Assembly: GCA_040881945.1 (NCBI GenBank)
Contig: JBBECF010000175.1
Coordinates: 7,992-71,991, forward strand
DNA from: JBBECF01 sp040881945
GTDB lineage: Bacteria; Pseudomonadota; Alphaproteobacteria; Dongiales; Dongiaceae
DNA length: 64,000 nucleotides
Reading direction: 5' to 3'
A model generated the notes under the pieces. That model searched no databases. It was not told where the DNA came from and saw only the letters and a list, made by a program, of their open reading frames with translations. The position numbers were made by a program, and so were the translations under genes. Numbering within the stretch: the first letter of the stretch is position 1; every line of letters begins with the position of its first letter. This document shows, in pieces, positions 26,068-34,682 of this stretch.

Positions 26068-26841
26068 GTGCTTGCCGAAGAAAGACAGCGCTTCATCCTG
26101 TCGACGGTGAATACCCGAGGCTCGATCTCGATTGCCGAGATCAAGCGCAAGCTGAAGGTTTCCCGCGAAACCATCCGTCGCGATATCGTGGCGCTGGCCG
26201 ATGGCCAGCGTCTCAGGAAAACCCATGGCGGGGCCCTGTCGCTGGAGCAAAGCGAACCGGAAATGACCGTCCGGCAGGTGACGAATGCGGCCGGCAAGCG
26301 CGCCATCGGCCGCCTCTCGGCCAGTCTGGTGCCCGACGGTGCGTCGGTCATCCTTGCCAGCGGTACGACGGTGCAAGCGGTGGCCAATGCCTTAATGGCG
26401 CGCCGCGACCTCACGGTATTCACCAACAACGTGGTCAGCTGCGGCAAGCTGATGGGCCGCAACGGCAACCGCGTCCATATGCTGGGTGGCGAGGTTCAGC
26501 CGATCAACGGCGCGACGCTCGGCCGGGACACGACCGCCATGCTGGCCAACTATTTCGCCGATTTTGTTTTCATCGGTGCCGGCGCCATTTCGCCGGCGGG
26601 CTGGCTCATGGACTACACCCGCGAAGAGGGCGAGCTCCATAGCCTGATGCTGCAATCCGCCCGCACCGCCGTTGTGGTCGCGGATCAGGGGAAATTCGGC
26701 CGCACCGCACCGGTTCGCGTCGGCAACTTCGAAAAAGTCACGTATCTGGTGACGGATCGAAAGCCGGAGCCGGAGATCGCGACGGCCCTTGCCGCCCTGC
26801 CGCTCGAGGTGCTGGTGGCCGACGAGGAAGCGGGCGGATGA
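26068..26841 (+). CDS. DeoR/GlpR-family transcriptional regulator
   Basis: 257 residues. The N-terminal helix-turn-helix has the family signature SRETIRRDIVALADGQRLRKTHGGA (about residues 28-52). The C-terminal domain is the sugar-phosphate-binding ISOCOT fold with SGTTVQAVANAL, TNNVVSCGKLM and VVVADQGKFGRTA. It probably represses both divergent operons and is released by a phosphorylated intermediate. GTG 26068 was chosen because AAGGAC lies about 8 nt upstream and the HTH begins at the correct distance. The open frame further upstream is non-coding. Confidence 0.9.
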   Translation: MLAEERQRFILSTVNTRGSISIAEIKRKLKVSRETIRRDIVALADGQRLRKTHGGALSLEQSEPEMTVRQVTNAAGKRAIGRLSASLVPDGASVILASGTTVQAVANALMARRDLTVFTNNVVSCGKLMGRNGNRVHMLGGEVQPINGATLGRDTTAMLANYFADFVFIGAGAISPAGWLMDYTREEGELHSLMLQSARTAVVVADQGKFGRTAPVRVGNFEKVTYLVTDRKPEPEIATALAALPLEVLVADEEAGG

Positions 26842-26892
26842 AACGCCGCGACGCGAATCCGCGCACCGATCAATCCAGCTAGGGAGTTCCCG

Positions 26893-27552
26893 ATGAAGCA
26901 CGAAAAGATCCGGCGGGAAATCGCCACGGCCTGCCTCGACATGAACCGCCGTGGAATCAACCAGGGCACTTCCGGCAATATCAGCGTGCGCGTCCCGGAA
27001 GGCTTTCTCCTGACCCCTTCCGGAATCCCTTATGACGAAATGAAACCCGGCGACATCGTGCTGATGCGCCCGGACGCAAGCCATGTCGGCCGCTGCAAGC
27101 CATCCAGCGAGTGGCGCTTTCATCACGCCTTGATGAAGACCCGACCGGAAATCGGCGCCGTCGTGCACTCACATGCGATGTTTGCGACGACCCTGTCCTG
27201 CCTCGGCCTGGAAATACCGGCGCTGCACTACATGATCGCCGTGGCGGGCGGCAACACGATCCGTTGCGCGCCCTATGCCACCTACGGGACGCAGCAAACG
27301 GCCGACAACGCCGTCAAGGCCCTCGAAGGCCGAAACGCCTGTCTGTTGGCCAATCACGGCATGATCGCGGTCGGTCCGAATCTGAAGAAAGCCATGTGGC
27401 TGGCGGTCGAGGTCGAGACCCTGGCGGCGCAATATTGGCGCGCGTTGCAGATTCGCAAACCCAACATTCTCCTCAAGGCCGAAATCGATCGCGTGATCGA
27501 CAAGTTCAAGACCTATGGCCAGACGAAAGATCCGGAACCCGTATGCTGCTGA
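26893..27552 (+). CDS. Class II aldolase/adducin family protein (FucA-like)
   Basis: 219 residues. Zinc ligands appear as HSHAMFATTLSC (two His, about residues 94-96) and ANHGMIAVG (third His, about 157). The catalytic Glu is in KPSSEWRFH and the phosphate-binding segment is GTSGNISVRV. Relatives cleave fuculose-, rhamnulose- or related phosphates to dihydroxyacetone phosphate and an aldehyde, or epimerise ribulose 5-phosphate. The neighbouring FGGY kinase would supply the phosphorylated substrate. The sugar is unknown. Confidence 0.9.
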   Translation: MKHEKIRREIATACLDMNRRGINQGTSGNISVRVPEGFLLTPSGIPYDEMKPGDIVLMRPDASHVGRCKPSSEWRFHHALMKTRPEIGAVVHSHAMFATTLSCLGLEIPALHYMIAVAGGNTIRCAPYATYGTQQTADNAVKALEGRNACLLANHGMIAVGPNLKKAMWLAVEVETLAAQYWRALQIRKPNILLKAEIDRVIDKFKTYGQTKDPEPVCC

Positions 27553-27610
27553 GCGCCATGGGCAACGGTACGGACCGCCGCCGCGACCTCGGCGCGGAGG
27601 CGCGGCGCGC

Positions 27611-29095
27611 ATGATCGTCGGCGTCGACGTCGGTACCCTGAGCCTGAAGGTATCGATCCTGGATGAGAGACTTGAGACCAAAGGCGTCGCGGCGCGCCGC
27701 TATCAGCCGATCCATCCACGCCCGGGCTGGGTCGAACAGGATCCCGGTCTTTGGGAAGAGGCGCTGGGGCCGGCGATCGCCGAGGCACTGTTGGTCGCCG
27801 ATGCCCGCCCGGCGCAGGTCCGCGCGATCGGTATTTGCGGCCAGCTCGATGGCTGCATCGCGGTCGACCGCGACGGCATACCCCTATCGAACTGCCTGAC
27901 CTGGATGGACCGTCGGGCGCGGACGGAAATCGCCGACATTCCTGCGCAGCTGATCCGCGCTGAATGCGGCGTGGTGCTCGATCCGAGCCATCTCGCGGCC
28001 AAGGCGAGATGGCTGAAGCGGCATATCGCCGCGCCACGGCCGATCGCGCGATTTCACCAGCCGGTTTCCTATCTGGTGGAGCGGTTGACCGGCGTAGCGG
28101 TGATCGATCACGCCTTGGCCTCGACCAGCATGGTCTACGCCCTCGACCGCGGCGCTTATGATTCGGCCCTGTTAAGTAGATTCGAGCTTTCTGAAATCGA
28201 GCTGCCGCCCGTCGCGCCGGCCGAAAGCCGCGCCGGATATCTGACCGAGCAGGGCAGCGCACGCACCGGCTTGCCGACCGGATTACCGGTTGCCGTCGGT
28301 ACCGGCGATGACTTCTCCATGCCGCTCGGCGCCGGCCTGACGACGCCCGGTCGCGTTGCGGTCGGCGTCGGAACCGGAGAGGTGGTCGGCGCCCTGCATC
28401 CGACGGCGCTGCGCGATGGCGCGGGCCTGCTGGAAACGCACGCTTATCCCGGCGGTCTCTATTACATCGAGAATCCCGGCTGGCTTTCCGGCGGCGCCAT
28501 GGCTTGGCTGGGAGATCTTCTGGGTCTTGCCGATTTCGCGGCGATGGACAAGTTGGCCGAAGCCGTGCCGCCGGGCGCGGAGGGTCTCTGCTTCATACCG
28601 GCTTTGACCGGCGCGATGGCGCCGGAATGGCACCCGGCGGCGCGCGGTTGTTTCTATGGCCTGACGCCCGCACATGGGCACGGTCACCTTGTCCGCGCGG
28701 TGCTGGAAGGGTGCAGTTTCGCCATGCGCGACGTCATCGATCACATGGCCGAGATCGGCGTCGCGACGGAGTCGATCCTGCTGCTCGGCGGCGGCGCCAG
28801 GAGCCGCCTCTGGGCGCAAATGCGCGCGGATATCGCCGGGCGTCCTGTCGCGGTGCCGAATTGCGTCGACAGTTCGCCAGTTGGCGCCGCGCTTCTTGCC
28901 GCGGTAGCCGGCGGAACCGCGGAAGATTTGGCCAGTGGGACGAAGGCGATCGGCGGCGGTACGACCTTTGTGCCGCAGCCGTGCCATGGCGAGGCCTACG
29001 AGGTCGCCTACCGGGCCTATCGCCGGCTGTTTCAATCACTCAAGCCACTCTTCGAGGACGCCGTGGCGGATGGCGCCTTCGTCGCCGCGAAATGA
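27611..29095 (+). CDS. FGGY-family carbohydrate kinase
   Basis: 494 residues. The first actin-like domain has the phosphate loop GVDVGTLSLKVSILD (residues 4-18) and substrate segment LTWMDRRAR. The catalytic base Asp is in GTGDDFSMPLGAG (about residue 237). The second domain has LLGGGARSRLWAQM and PVGAALLAAVAG. Overall it resembles xylulokinases. Kinase, aldolase and dehydrogenase lie in a row with short gaps, so the product is probably a ketose phosphate for the aldolase. Confidence 0.92.
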   Translation: MIVGVDVGTLSLKVSILDERLETKGVAARRYQPIHPRPGWVEQDPGLWEEALGPAIAEALLVADARPAQVRAIGICGQLDGCIAVDRDGIPLSNCLTWMDRRARTEIADIPAQLIRAECGVVLDPSHLAAKARWLKRHIAAPRPIARFHQPVSYLVERLTGVAVIDHALASTSMVYALDRGAYDSALLSRFELSEIELPPVAPAESRAGYLTEQGSARTGLPTGLPVAVGTGDDFSMPLGAGLTTPGRVAVGVGTGEVVGALHPTALRDGAGLLETHAYPGGLYYIENPGWLSGGAMAWLGDLLGLADFAAMDKLAEAVPPGAEGLCFIPALTGAMAPEWHPAARGCFYGLTPAHGHGHLVRAVLEGCSFAMRDVIDHMAEIGVATESILLLGGGARSRLWAQMRADIAGRPVAVPNCVDSSPVGAALLAAVAGGTAEDLASGTKAIGGGTTFVPQPCHGEAYEVAYRAYRRLFQSLKPLFEDAVADGAFVAAK

Positions 29096-29114
29096 GATTG
29101 CGGAGCATGATTCG

Positions 29115-30419
29115 ATGGCACCAGACATCATAGCGCAGTTGATCGACGGGACCTGCCCGGACCCCGATGGCGGCGCGTCGCTTCGCGTCGATACGCGATC
29201 GGTGGTGATCGCGCGATCGATCGCCGGCATGGAAGGCGATCTTGTGCAGGCGCTGGGACTGGGAAAATCGCTTGCCGTCGTCAGCGACCAAACCACCCAT
29301 GTCATTCTGGCGGATCGCGTCGAGCAAGCCTTGCGCGGCCATGCAAAGGTCATCAGCGTCGTCCTGCCCCGGAATCCCCACGCCGACGACGAGACGGTGA
29401 AGCAGGTACGTGCGGCTACCGCGGCGGCGGATGCGCTGATCGCCGTCGGCTCCGGTACAATCAACGATCTCTGCAAATATGCCAGCGCCCAGGATCGAAA
29501 GCCTTACCTCGTTTTCGGCACGGCGCCGTCGATGAACGGCTATACCTCGTTGAATGCAGCCATTACCGTCAAAGGGCATAAGAAGTCCCTGGCGGCGCAG
29601 GCGCCGCTCGGCGTGTTTCTGGATCTTTCGATTCTGTCGGCCGCGCCGCCGCGCATGATCCGGTCCGGCCTGGGCGATAGCCTGTGTCGGCCCACCGCCC
29701 AGGCGGATTGGCTGCTGGCGCATCTGCTGTTCGATCTGCCCTATCGCACCATGCCCTTTGCCTTGCTGGCGGGCGACGAGGCGGAACTCTTCGCCACGGC
29801 CGATGCGGTGATGGCGGGCGATCATTCGGCGATGGAGCGGCTGGTCCGCACGCTCCTGCTCTCCGGATTTGGCACCGCGATCTGCGGCAACAGCCTGCCC
29901 GCCAGCCAGGGCGAGCACCTGATCAGCCATTACGCCGACATGCTGCCGGATCCCGGGCGCCCGTTCGTCTTTCACGGCGAGCAGATCGGGGTGACCACGC
30001 TGACTTCGGCGCGCCTGCAGGAGCATATGCTCCGCGGCCCCGCTCCGATCCTGCTTGCCAATACCGATAGCGAAGCGGATTTCGTGCGCCGCTTCGGCCC
30101 GGCCTTGGGACCGTCCTGCTGGAAAGAATTCGCCCAGAAGCGCTTGGCGAACGGCCCGCTCGAGGCGGTCAACGCACGTATCGCCGCCAATTGGCCGCGG
30201 ATCAGCGCGGCGATTTCCGGCGTCACCCTGCCGTCGGAGACTTTGAAACAGGTCCTGTGCCGCGCCGGCGCGCCGACTGCCCATGCGGATCTTGGGTGGT
30301 CCCGCGGCTTCTATGAAGCGGCCGTGCGGCACGCCAGGGAGATTCGCAACCGATATACCTTCTTCGACCTCGCGGCCGACGCCGGTTCGCTGGATGGACT
30401 CATTGCCAAGGTGATCTGA
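29115..30419 (+). CDS. Glycerol-1-phosphate dehydrogenase-like protein (AraM/EgsA family)
   Basis: 434 residues, iron-containing-alcohol-dehydrogenase fold. The NAD(P) loop is GSGTINDLCKYAS (about residues 115-127). Three metal ligands fit: Asp in SGLGDSLCRP, His in GEHLISHYAD and His in FVFHGEQIGV. In this family the substrate loop usually reads S-x-D-G; here it is PSMNGYTS, with Asn in place of Asp. Known members reduce dihydroxyacetone phosphate to sn-glycerol 1-phosphate or act in arabinose operons. It is the last gene of the rightward operon and would process the aldolase product or a related polyol phosphate. Confidence 0.85.
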   Translation: MAPDIIAQLIDGTCPDPDGGASLRVDTRSVVIARSIAGMEGDLVQALGLGKSLAVVSDQTTHVILADRVEQALRGHAKVISVVLPRNPHADDETVKQVRAATAAADALIAVGSGTINDLCKYASAQDRKPYLVFGTAPSMNGYTSLNAAITVKGHKKSLAAQAPLGVFLDLSILSAAPPRMIRSGLGDSLCRPTAQADWLLAHLLFDLPYRTMPFALLAGDEAELFATADAVMAGDHSAMERLVRTLLLSGFGTAICGNSLPASQGEHLISHYADMLPDPGRPFVFHGEQIGVTTLTSARLQEHMLRGPAPILLANTDSEADFVRRFGPALGPSCWKEFAQKRLANGPLEAVNARIAANWPRISAAISGVTLPSETLKQVLCRAGAPTAHADLGWSRGFYEAAVRHAREIRNRYTFFDLAADAGSLDGLIAKVI

Positions 30420-30438
30420 GCGGCAACCGCGCGGTCGG

Positions 30439-30843
30439 TTAGCCGTGGCGGACGCTGAGCAGCCGGGCGACGACGTTGAGTTTCTTCTTCAGGATGTTGG
30501 CGGAAAACGGCTTGGCGATGTAGGCGGTAACGCCGTTGCTCTTGGCCGCCAGCACGGAATCGGGGTCGGCGGCGCCGGTCACCATGAGGAACGGCATATC
30601 GGGGTCGACGGTGCGCACCTGGCGCAAGACTTCGAGACCGCTCATCCGCGGCATGTTCCAGTCGCACATCACGATGTCGATAAGCTCGTCGCAGGTGCCG
30701 AGGAAATCGAGCGCCTCCTTGCCGTCCTTCGCCGTATAGATCTGAGTGATGCCGAAGTCGGTCAGCATGGTGCGGATGAGGGCAATCGTCTGGAAGCTGT
30801 CCTCGACGACGAGCACCCGGAGATCCTTGAGCTCGATTGTCAT
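30439..30843 (-). CDS. CheY-like response regulator
   Basis: 134 residues, a single receiver domain: LRVLVVEDSFQT (acidic pair), DIVMCDWNMPRMSG (phospho-acceptor Asp), MVTGAAD (Thr) and YIAKPFSA (Lys). The ATG overlaps the stop of the hybrid kinase gene by 4 bp, so they form one unit and this is the kinase's likely partner. It lacks any output domain. Its stop codon is 19 bp from the convergent dehydrogenase gene, with no terminator between. Confidence 0.92.
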   Translation of the reverse strand: MTIELKDLRVLVVEDSFQTIALIRTMLTDFGITQIYTAKDGKEALDFLGTCDELIDIVMCDWNMPRMSGLEVLRQVRTVDPDMPFLMVTGAADPDSVLAAKSNGVTAYIAKPFSANILKKKLNVVARLLSVRHG

Positions 30844-33421
30844 GTGCCATACCTCTCCGGCGCCGGGGGCGCGACGGCCTCGGTTTCGGTTGCGCTCGTC
30901 GTGCCGTCGAGCGCTTCGCGAAGCGTTCGCGCCAGGCTGTAGGCGTTGAACGGTTTTTCCAGCAGCGTCACGCCGCGGGGGAGATCGCCGCGCGACAGGT
31001 CGCCGCGCGACGGATAGCCGGACATGAACACGATCTTGATATCGGGACGCCGCTGCACGATCGCCTGCGCGGCGCCGATACCGTCGAGACCGGGCATGAC
31101 CACGTCGGTCAGAAGCAGATCGATGCGCCCCTCGCAGTCCTCGTCCACCTCGATCGCGTCGATGCCGTCGGTCGCCGTCAGCACGGTGTAGCCCAGCTCC
31201 TCGAGGATCGATTTGGCCAGACGGCGCAGCGCGTCCTCGTCCTCGGCGATCAGGATCGTCTCGCCGCGGGCGCGGAACGCTGTTCCCCCCATTTCCTCGG
31301 CGCTGGCGACCGCCGCCGGTTCGGACAGCGGCAGGTACAAGGTCATCGTGGTGCCCACGCCAATCGCGGAGTCGATATCGATGAAGCCGTTCGACTGCCG
31401 CACGAACCCATAGACCATGGGCAGCCCCAGCCCGGTCCCGCGCCCGGCTTCCTTGGTGGTGAAGAAGGGCTCGAAAATCCGGGATATGACCTTGGGATCG
31501 ATCCCCGTCCCCTCGTCCGCCACCGAGAGGGCGACATAGCGTCCCGGCCGAGCGTCGGGATAGCGGCCGGCGCGCGTCTCGTCGACATCCGCCGCCGTGG
31601 CGCGGACGGTCAAGCGGCCGCTGCCTTCCATGGCGTCGCGACCGTTGATGGCGAGGTTGACCAGCGCCTGGAAGAGCTGGCCGGGATCGGTGTCGACACC
31701 GAGATCGCGTTCCGGAGGGAGGAAAACGAGCTCGATGCGCTCGCCCAGCACGGGACGAAGCAGCATCGCCAGCTCGTCGAATAGGGTCGAGATGCGCACG
31801 GATTCGCGGGCGATGGTCCGTTTGCGGCTGAATGTCAGGAGCTGCCGCGTGAGCCCGGCCGCCTTTTCCGCGGCGGTGACCACCTCGGCGAGCGAACTGC
31901 GCACCTGCGCGCTGTCGTCGGCTTTCGCGAGGGCCCGCTTGGCGAAGCCCTCGATGATGGTCAGCAGATTGTTGAAGTCGTGGGCGACGCCGCCGGCGAG
32001 CTGGCCGATGGCCTCGAGCTTCTGCGACTGATGCAGCCGCTCGTCGCTGAGCTTGCGCGACGAGATGTCGAACAGGCTGACCACCTTCGCCTGATCGCCG
32101 CGGTACGGGACCGTCCGCCACGCCACCTCCAGGGGAAAGGCCGATTGGTCGTCCCGCCGGCCGATTGGTCGTCCCGCCGGCCGACGATTTCCGCGACGCC
32201 TTCCTCGAGACGTTCGAACTGGTCCGTCAGCGAACGCCAGGAGTCATCGGTCAGCAGATGGCGGAGATCGCCGCCGATGAGCCAATCCGTGGGCTGCCCG
32301 AACAGCTTGCCGAGATTGCCGTTAGCCTCGAGGATTCGGCCTTCGAAATGGACCATGATGCCCTGCGGCACCGCTTCCGCCAGGCGGCGGAATCGTTCCT
32401 CGCTCTCGCGGATATCCTGTTCGGCGCGGCGGCGCTCGGTCACGTCGGTGAAGGTATAGACGTAACCGCCCTTGGGCATGGGATCGCCCCAAATATCGAT
32501 CGCCCGGCCGTTCGACCGGACATAGGCGAAACCGTGCGATTCGCTGTTGCCGATGCGCTCGGCCCAGTCGGCCAACAGCGCCAGCGCGTCCTCCGATCCC
32601 CGGCCGCTGCCCATCGCCTCATTGCCGATGATGTCGGCGAACGGCCGACCGACGCGCGCATAGCCCTTCGCGACTTCGAACTGCTCGAGGAAGTGGTCGT
32701 TCCAGGCCATCAGGCGCCAGTCGGTGTCGACGACGCAGAGCCCCTGGCTCATGCTGTTGAGGGTCGCTTCCACCAGCGCCGACTTTTCGACCAGCCCGCG
32801 GTCGGCCGTGCGCAGCGCCCCCTCCGATCGCATATGGCGGACCATCAGATAGACGAGTCCGACGGCCAGGGCGACCAAGCCGGCCCCGTACAGCGCGAGA
32901 TGGATCCCGAATTTTTCGAACTCCGCCTGCAAGTATCCGATCAGACCGTTCTGTCTCTCCAACGCCTTGACGGATAACGCACGGCTGTCTTTCAGAACGC
33001 CCTCGACCCCGCTCAACGCAAGTTCGAGATAGGACGGCGGATCGGTGTCCAGCAACGACGACGCGGCATCGAATCGCGCGACGTCGTCGCGCAGCGCCGC
33101 GAACTCGGGAAACCGGCCGAAGGCTTGGCTGTGCCAGCCGTCGTTGCTTTGTTGCGGCAGATTATTGAGGCGGCTCATCGCCAGGTCGAACTGAAAGCGG
33201 ATCCTGCCGGCGGACGACTCGTCCCAATCGGCCTTGGCCTCGACCAGCGTCACCTTGAAGCGCAGCAGTTCGCGGTGGATCTCGCTCGTATACCAGAAAT
33301 CGGCACCGCTCGAATCTACCACGCCTTGTCGGAGAATGGACAAGTCGCGGGCCAGCAGGGGCAAGCTGACGAGCAGCAGAGCGAAACATATCGCCCAAAC
33401 GAGCTTGCCGCGGGTCAGCAC
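30840..33421 (-). pseudogene. Hybrid sensor histidine kinase, frame broken by a 20-bp tandem duplication
   Basis: From GTG 33421 the protein starts VLTRGKLVWAICFALLLVS (first membrane segment). It continues with a periplasmic sensor domain of about 165 residues, a second membrane segment (LALYGAGLVALAVGLVYLM), PAS domains (LCVVDTDWRLMAWNDHF; GIMVHFEGRILEANG), a HisKA domain with GGVAHDFNNLL, an ATPase domain (GTGLGLPMVYGF) and a C-terminal receiver (LLLTDVVMPGLDG). The frame shifts at 32141-32180, where 20 bp are tandemly duplicated within the second PAS domain. Removing one copy leaves exactly 854 codons in one frame, restoring GRRDDQSAFPLEVAWR. It is either a recent disruption or a sequence error. 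The CheY partner overlaps downstream. Confidence 0.85.
32141..32180. repeat. Exact 20-bp tandem duplication inside the sensor kinase gene
   Basis: The unit CCGATTGGTCGTCCCGCCGG occupies 32141-32160 and again 32161-32180 without a mismatch. Twenty is not a multiple of three, so the kinase frame is lost downstream of the second PAS domain. One copy alone gives an uninterrupted kinase. Confidence 0.97.
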
Positions 33422-33475
33422 GCTGCGGCCGCTCCCGCCTGCCTGCGCGAAGCCCCCGCCTTCGCCCGCCGGGCT

Positions 33476-33509
33476 CTCGCCGCGCTGACGCGCTGGCGCA
33501 GCGGGTCGG
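33476..33509. repeat. 34-bp segment identical to an internal piece of the IS1380 transposase gene
   Basis: Positions 33476-33509 (CTCGCCGCGCTGACGCGC and onward) match 36027-36060 exactly, in the same orientation. The second copy is inside the transposase coding region, not at an IS terminus. Identity ends sharply on both sides. It could be a remnant of another element copy or a recombination footprint. Confidence 0.85.
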
Positions 33510-33681
33510 CGGGCAGGAAAGTGGCTTCGCTTCGGCGAAGGCAGGCCGTCGGCGCCGTGCCGCGCGCGCCGAGACGGGGGCGTCGGAAGGCGGTCGGCAG
33601 GGATCGCGATCGCGGCGCCAGCGACATGAATTGCGCACACCCGTACAGGTTGAAAACCACGAGACTTGTTCAATTATTCTT

Positions 33682-33711
33682 TTGGATCAAGATTCTTTGG
33701 ATCAAGATTCT
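33682..33711. repeat. 15-bp direct tandem repeat in the promoter zone
   Basis: TTGGATCAAGATTCT occurs twice head to tail (33682-33696 and 33697-33711), followed by ATGGAT, the start of a diverged third unit. Tandem sites with a 15-bp period upstream of the secreted-protein gene may be regulator sites or a slipped-strand duplication. Confidence 0.8.
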
Positions 33712-33905
33712 ATGGATAGGGCGTGACGGTTTAGATTCGGTTACCGCGCGGCCGGTCAACGCAAAAATAAGTATTTATAAATCAACAAATTGAATAAGCG
33801 CCTTTTGTTATAGTAAACCTACCTTAACCACCACCTCTAAGCCGAACTTAACGGCCGTCTGTCAAGAATTGTCCGAGCTAGAGACATCTTGCGGACGGAG
33901 GTACC

Positions 33906-34310
33906 ATGTACAAGCATTTGCTCGCCGGGATCGGCGGCGTCGCCATGATCGCCGCCCTTTCCGGCCCGGCGCGGTCCGGTGACATCGCCGCGGACGCCGC
34001 CGTGAACAGCTTCAACGGCAGCGCGATATCGGAGGTCACGCTGAGTCAGACCCTCACCGGCCCGCTATTCCTCGACAGCGGCGGCTCGTTCTCCCCGGGC
34101 AATCTGACGACCGGCGATATCTCGGACAACGTCAGCGGCCCGAGCACCGGGGTGTCGGTCACGGCGTACAACACCGGGATCGCCAACCAGGGCGCGCCGA
34201 TCGCCATTTCCGTGGTCATGCCGGCGGCCGCGCCAGCCGAAGGCGCCAATGCCGGCGCCAGCGCGACGCTGGGGCAATCGCTCGGGTTCGGAGCCGGCAT
34301 CGCTCAATAG
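33906..34310 (+). CDS. Small secreted protein of unknown function
   Basis: 134 residues. A signal peptide (LLAGIGGVAMIAALSGPARSG) leads to a cysteine-free mature part rich in Gly, Ser, Ala, Thr and Asn (SGPSTGVSVTAYNTGIANQG; a Gly/Ala-rich end GASATLGQSLGFGAG). This composition is common in surface-exposed or fibre-forming proteins, but no known family was recognised. GGAGG precedes the ATG. A strong intrinsic terminator at 34338 makes it a single-gene unit. It is divergent from the sensor kinase. Confidence 0.8.
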   Translation: MYKHLLAGIGGVAMIAALSGPARSGDIAADAAVNSFNGSAISEVTLSQTLTGPLFLDSGGSFSPGNLTTGDISDNVSGPSTGVSVTAYNTGIANQGAPIAISVVMPAAAPAEGANAGASATLGQSLGFGAGIAQ

Positions 34311-34337
34311 CCGCAGTCCGTTCCACTGCGCGACGAA

Positions 34338-34372
34338 ACGGGCGCCGACCGCGGTCGGCGCCCGTCGCTTTT
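34338..34372 (+). terminator. Rho-independent terminator of the secreted-protein gene
   Basis: A perfect 13-bp stem (ACGGGCGCCGACC, 34338-34350, with its complement at 34353-34365) around a GC loop is followed by CGCTTTT. It lies 28 bp after the stop codon at 34310. Confidence 0.88.
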
Positions 34373-34490
34373 GCGGCCGGTACCGACCACCCGGCAGCGT
34401 CGCTTCAGCACGCGACGCGCCCCACGAAGGGTTTGCGTCGGCCGCGGTCTTGCACTATCTCGTCCGGGGCGCCGCCGACGGAGCCGGGAG

Positions 34491-34682
34491 ATGGTCGAGA
34501 TCGTCATCGAACGCTGGACGAATCCGAACAAGAGCGTCGATTTCCGCTGGTCGGCGTGGCGCGACGGGCGCCGCATCGGCATGGGCGGGGTGCATCCGAC
34601 GGCGGAGAGCAGCGAGGCCGAGGCGCGGCGGTTCTGCCTTCAGGAACTCGGCGGCGCACCCGACCGCGTGACGCGGCTTTAG
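34491..34682 (+). CDS. Small hypothetical protein
   Basis: 63 residues with a charged, aromatic-rich start (MVEIVIERWTNPNKSVDF) and central RWSAWRDGRRIGMGG. GGAG (34480-34483) is 7 nt before the ATG. The stop TAG coincides with the target duplication TTAG of the IS1380 element, so the insertion left the coding sequence intact. Before insertion the thermonuclease gene would have started about 14 bp after this stop, suggesting that the two genes were cotranscribed. Function unknown. Confidence 0.6.
   Translation: MVEIVIERWTNPNKSVDFRWSAWRDGRRIGMGGVHPTAESSEAEARRFCLQELGGAPDRVTRL

Larger units (their letters stand above)
33422..33905. other. Divergent intergenic region with AT-rich promoter zone
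   Basis: 484 bp between the kinase start and the secreted-protein gene. The left half is GC-rich and includes 34 bp identical to part of the IS1380 transposase gene (33476-33509). From about 33650 to 33870 the composition turns markedly A/T-rich and includes a 15-bp direct repeat (33682-33711). Promoters for both directions probably lie there. No gene was recognised. A longer kinase start beyond 33421 would read through low-complexity Arg/Pro/Ala sequence and is judged unlikely. Confidence 0.6.
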
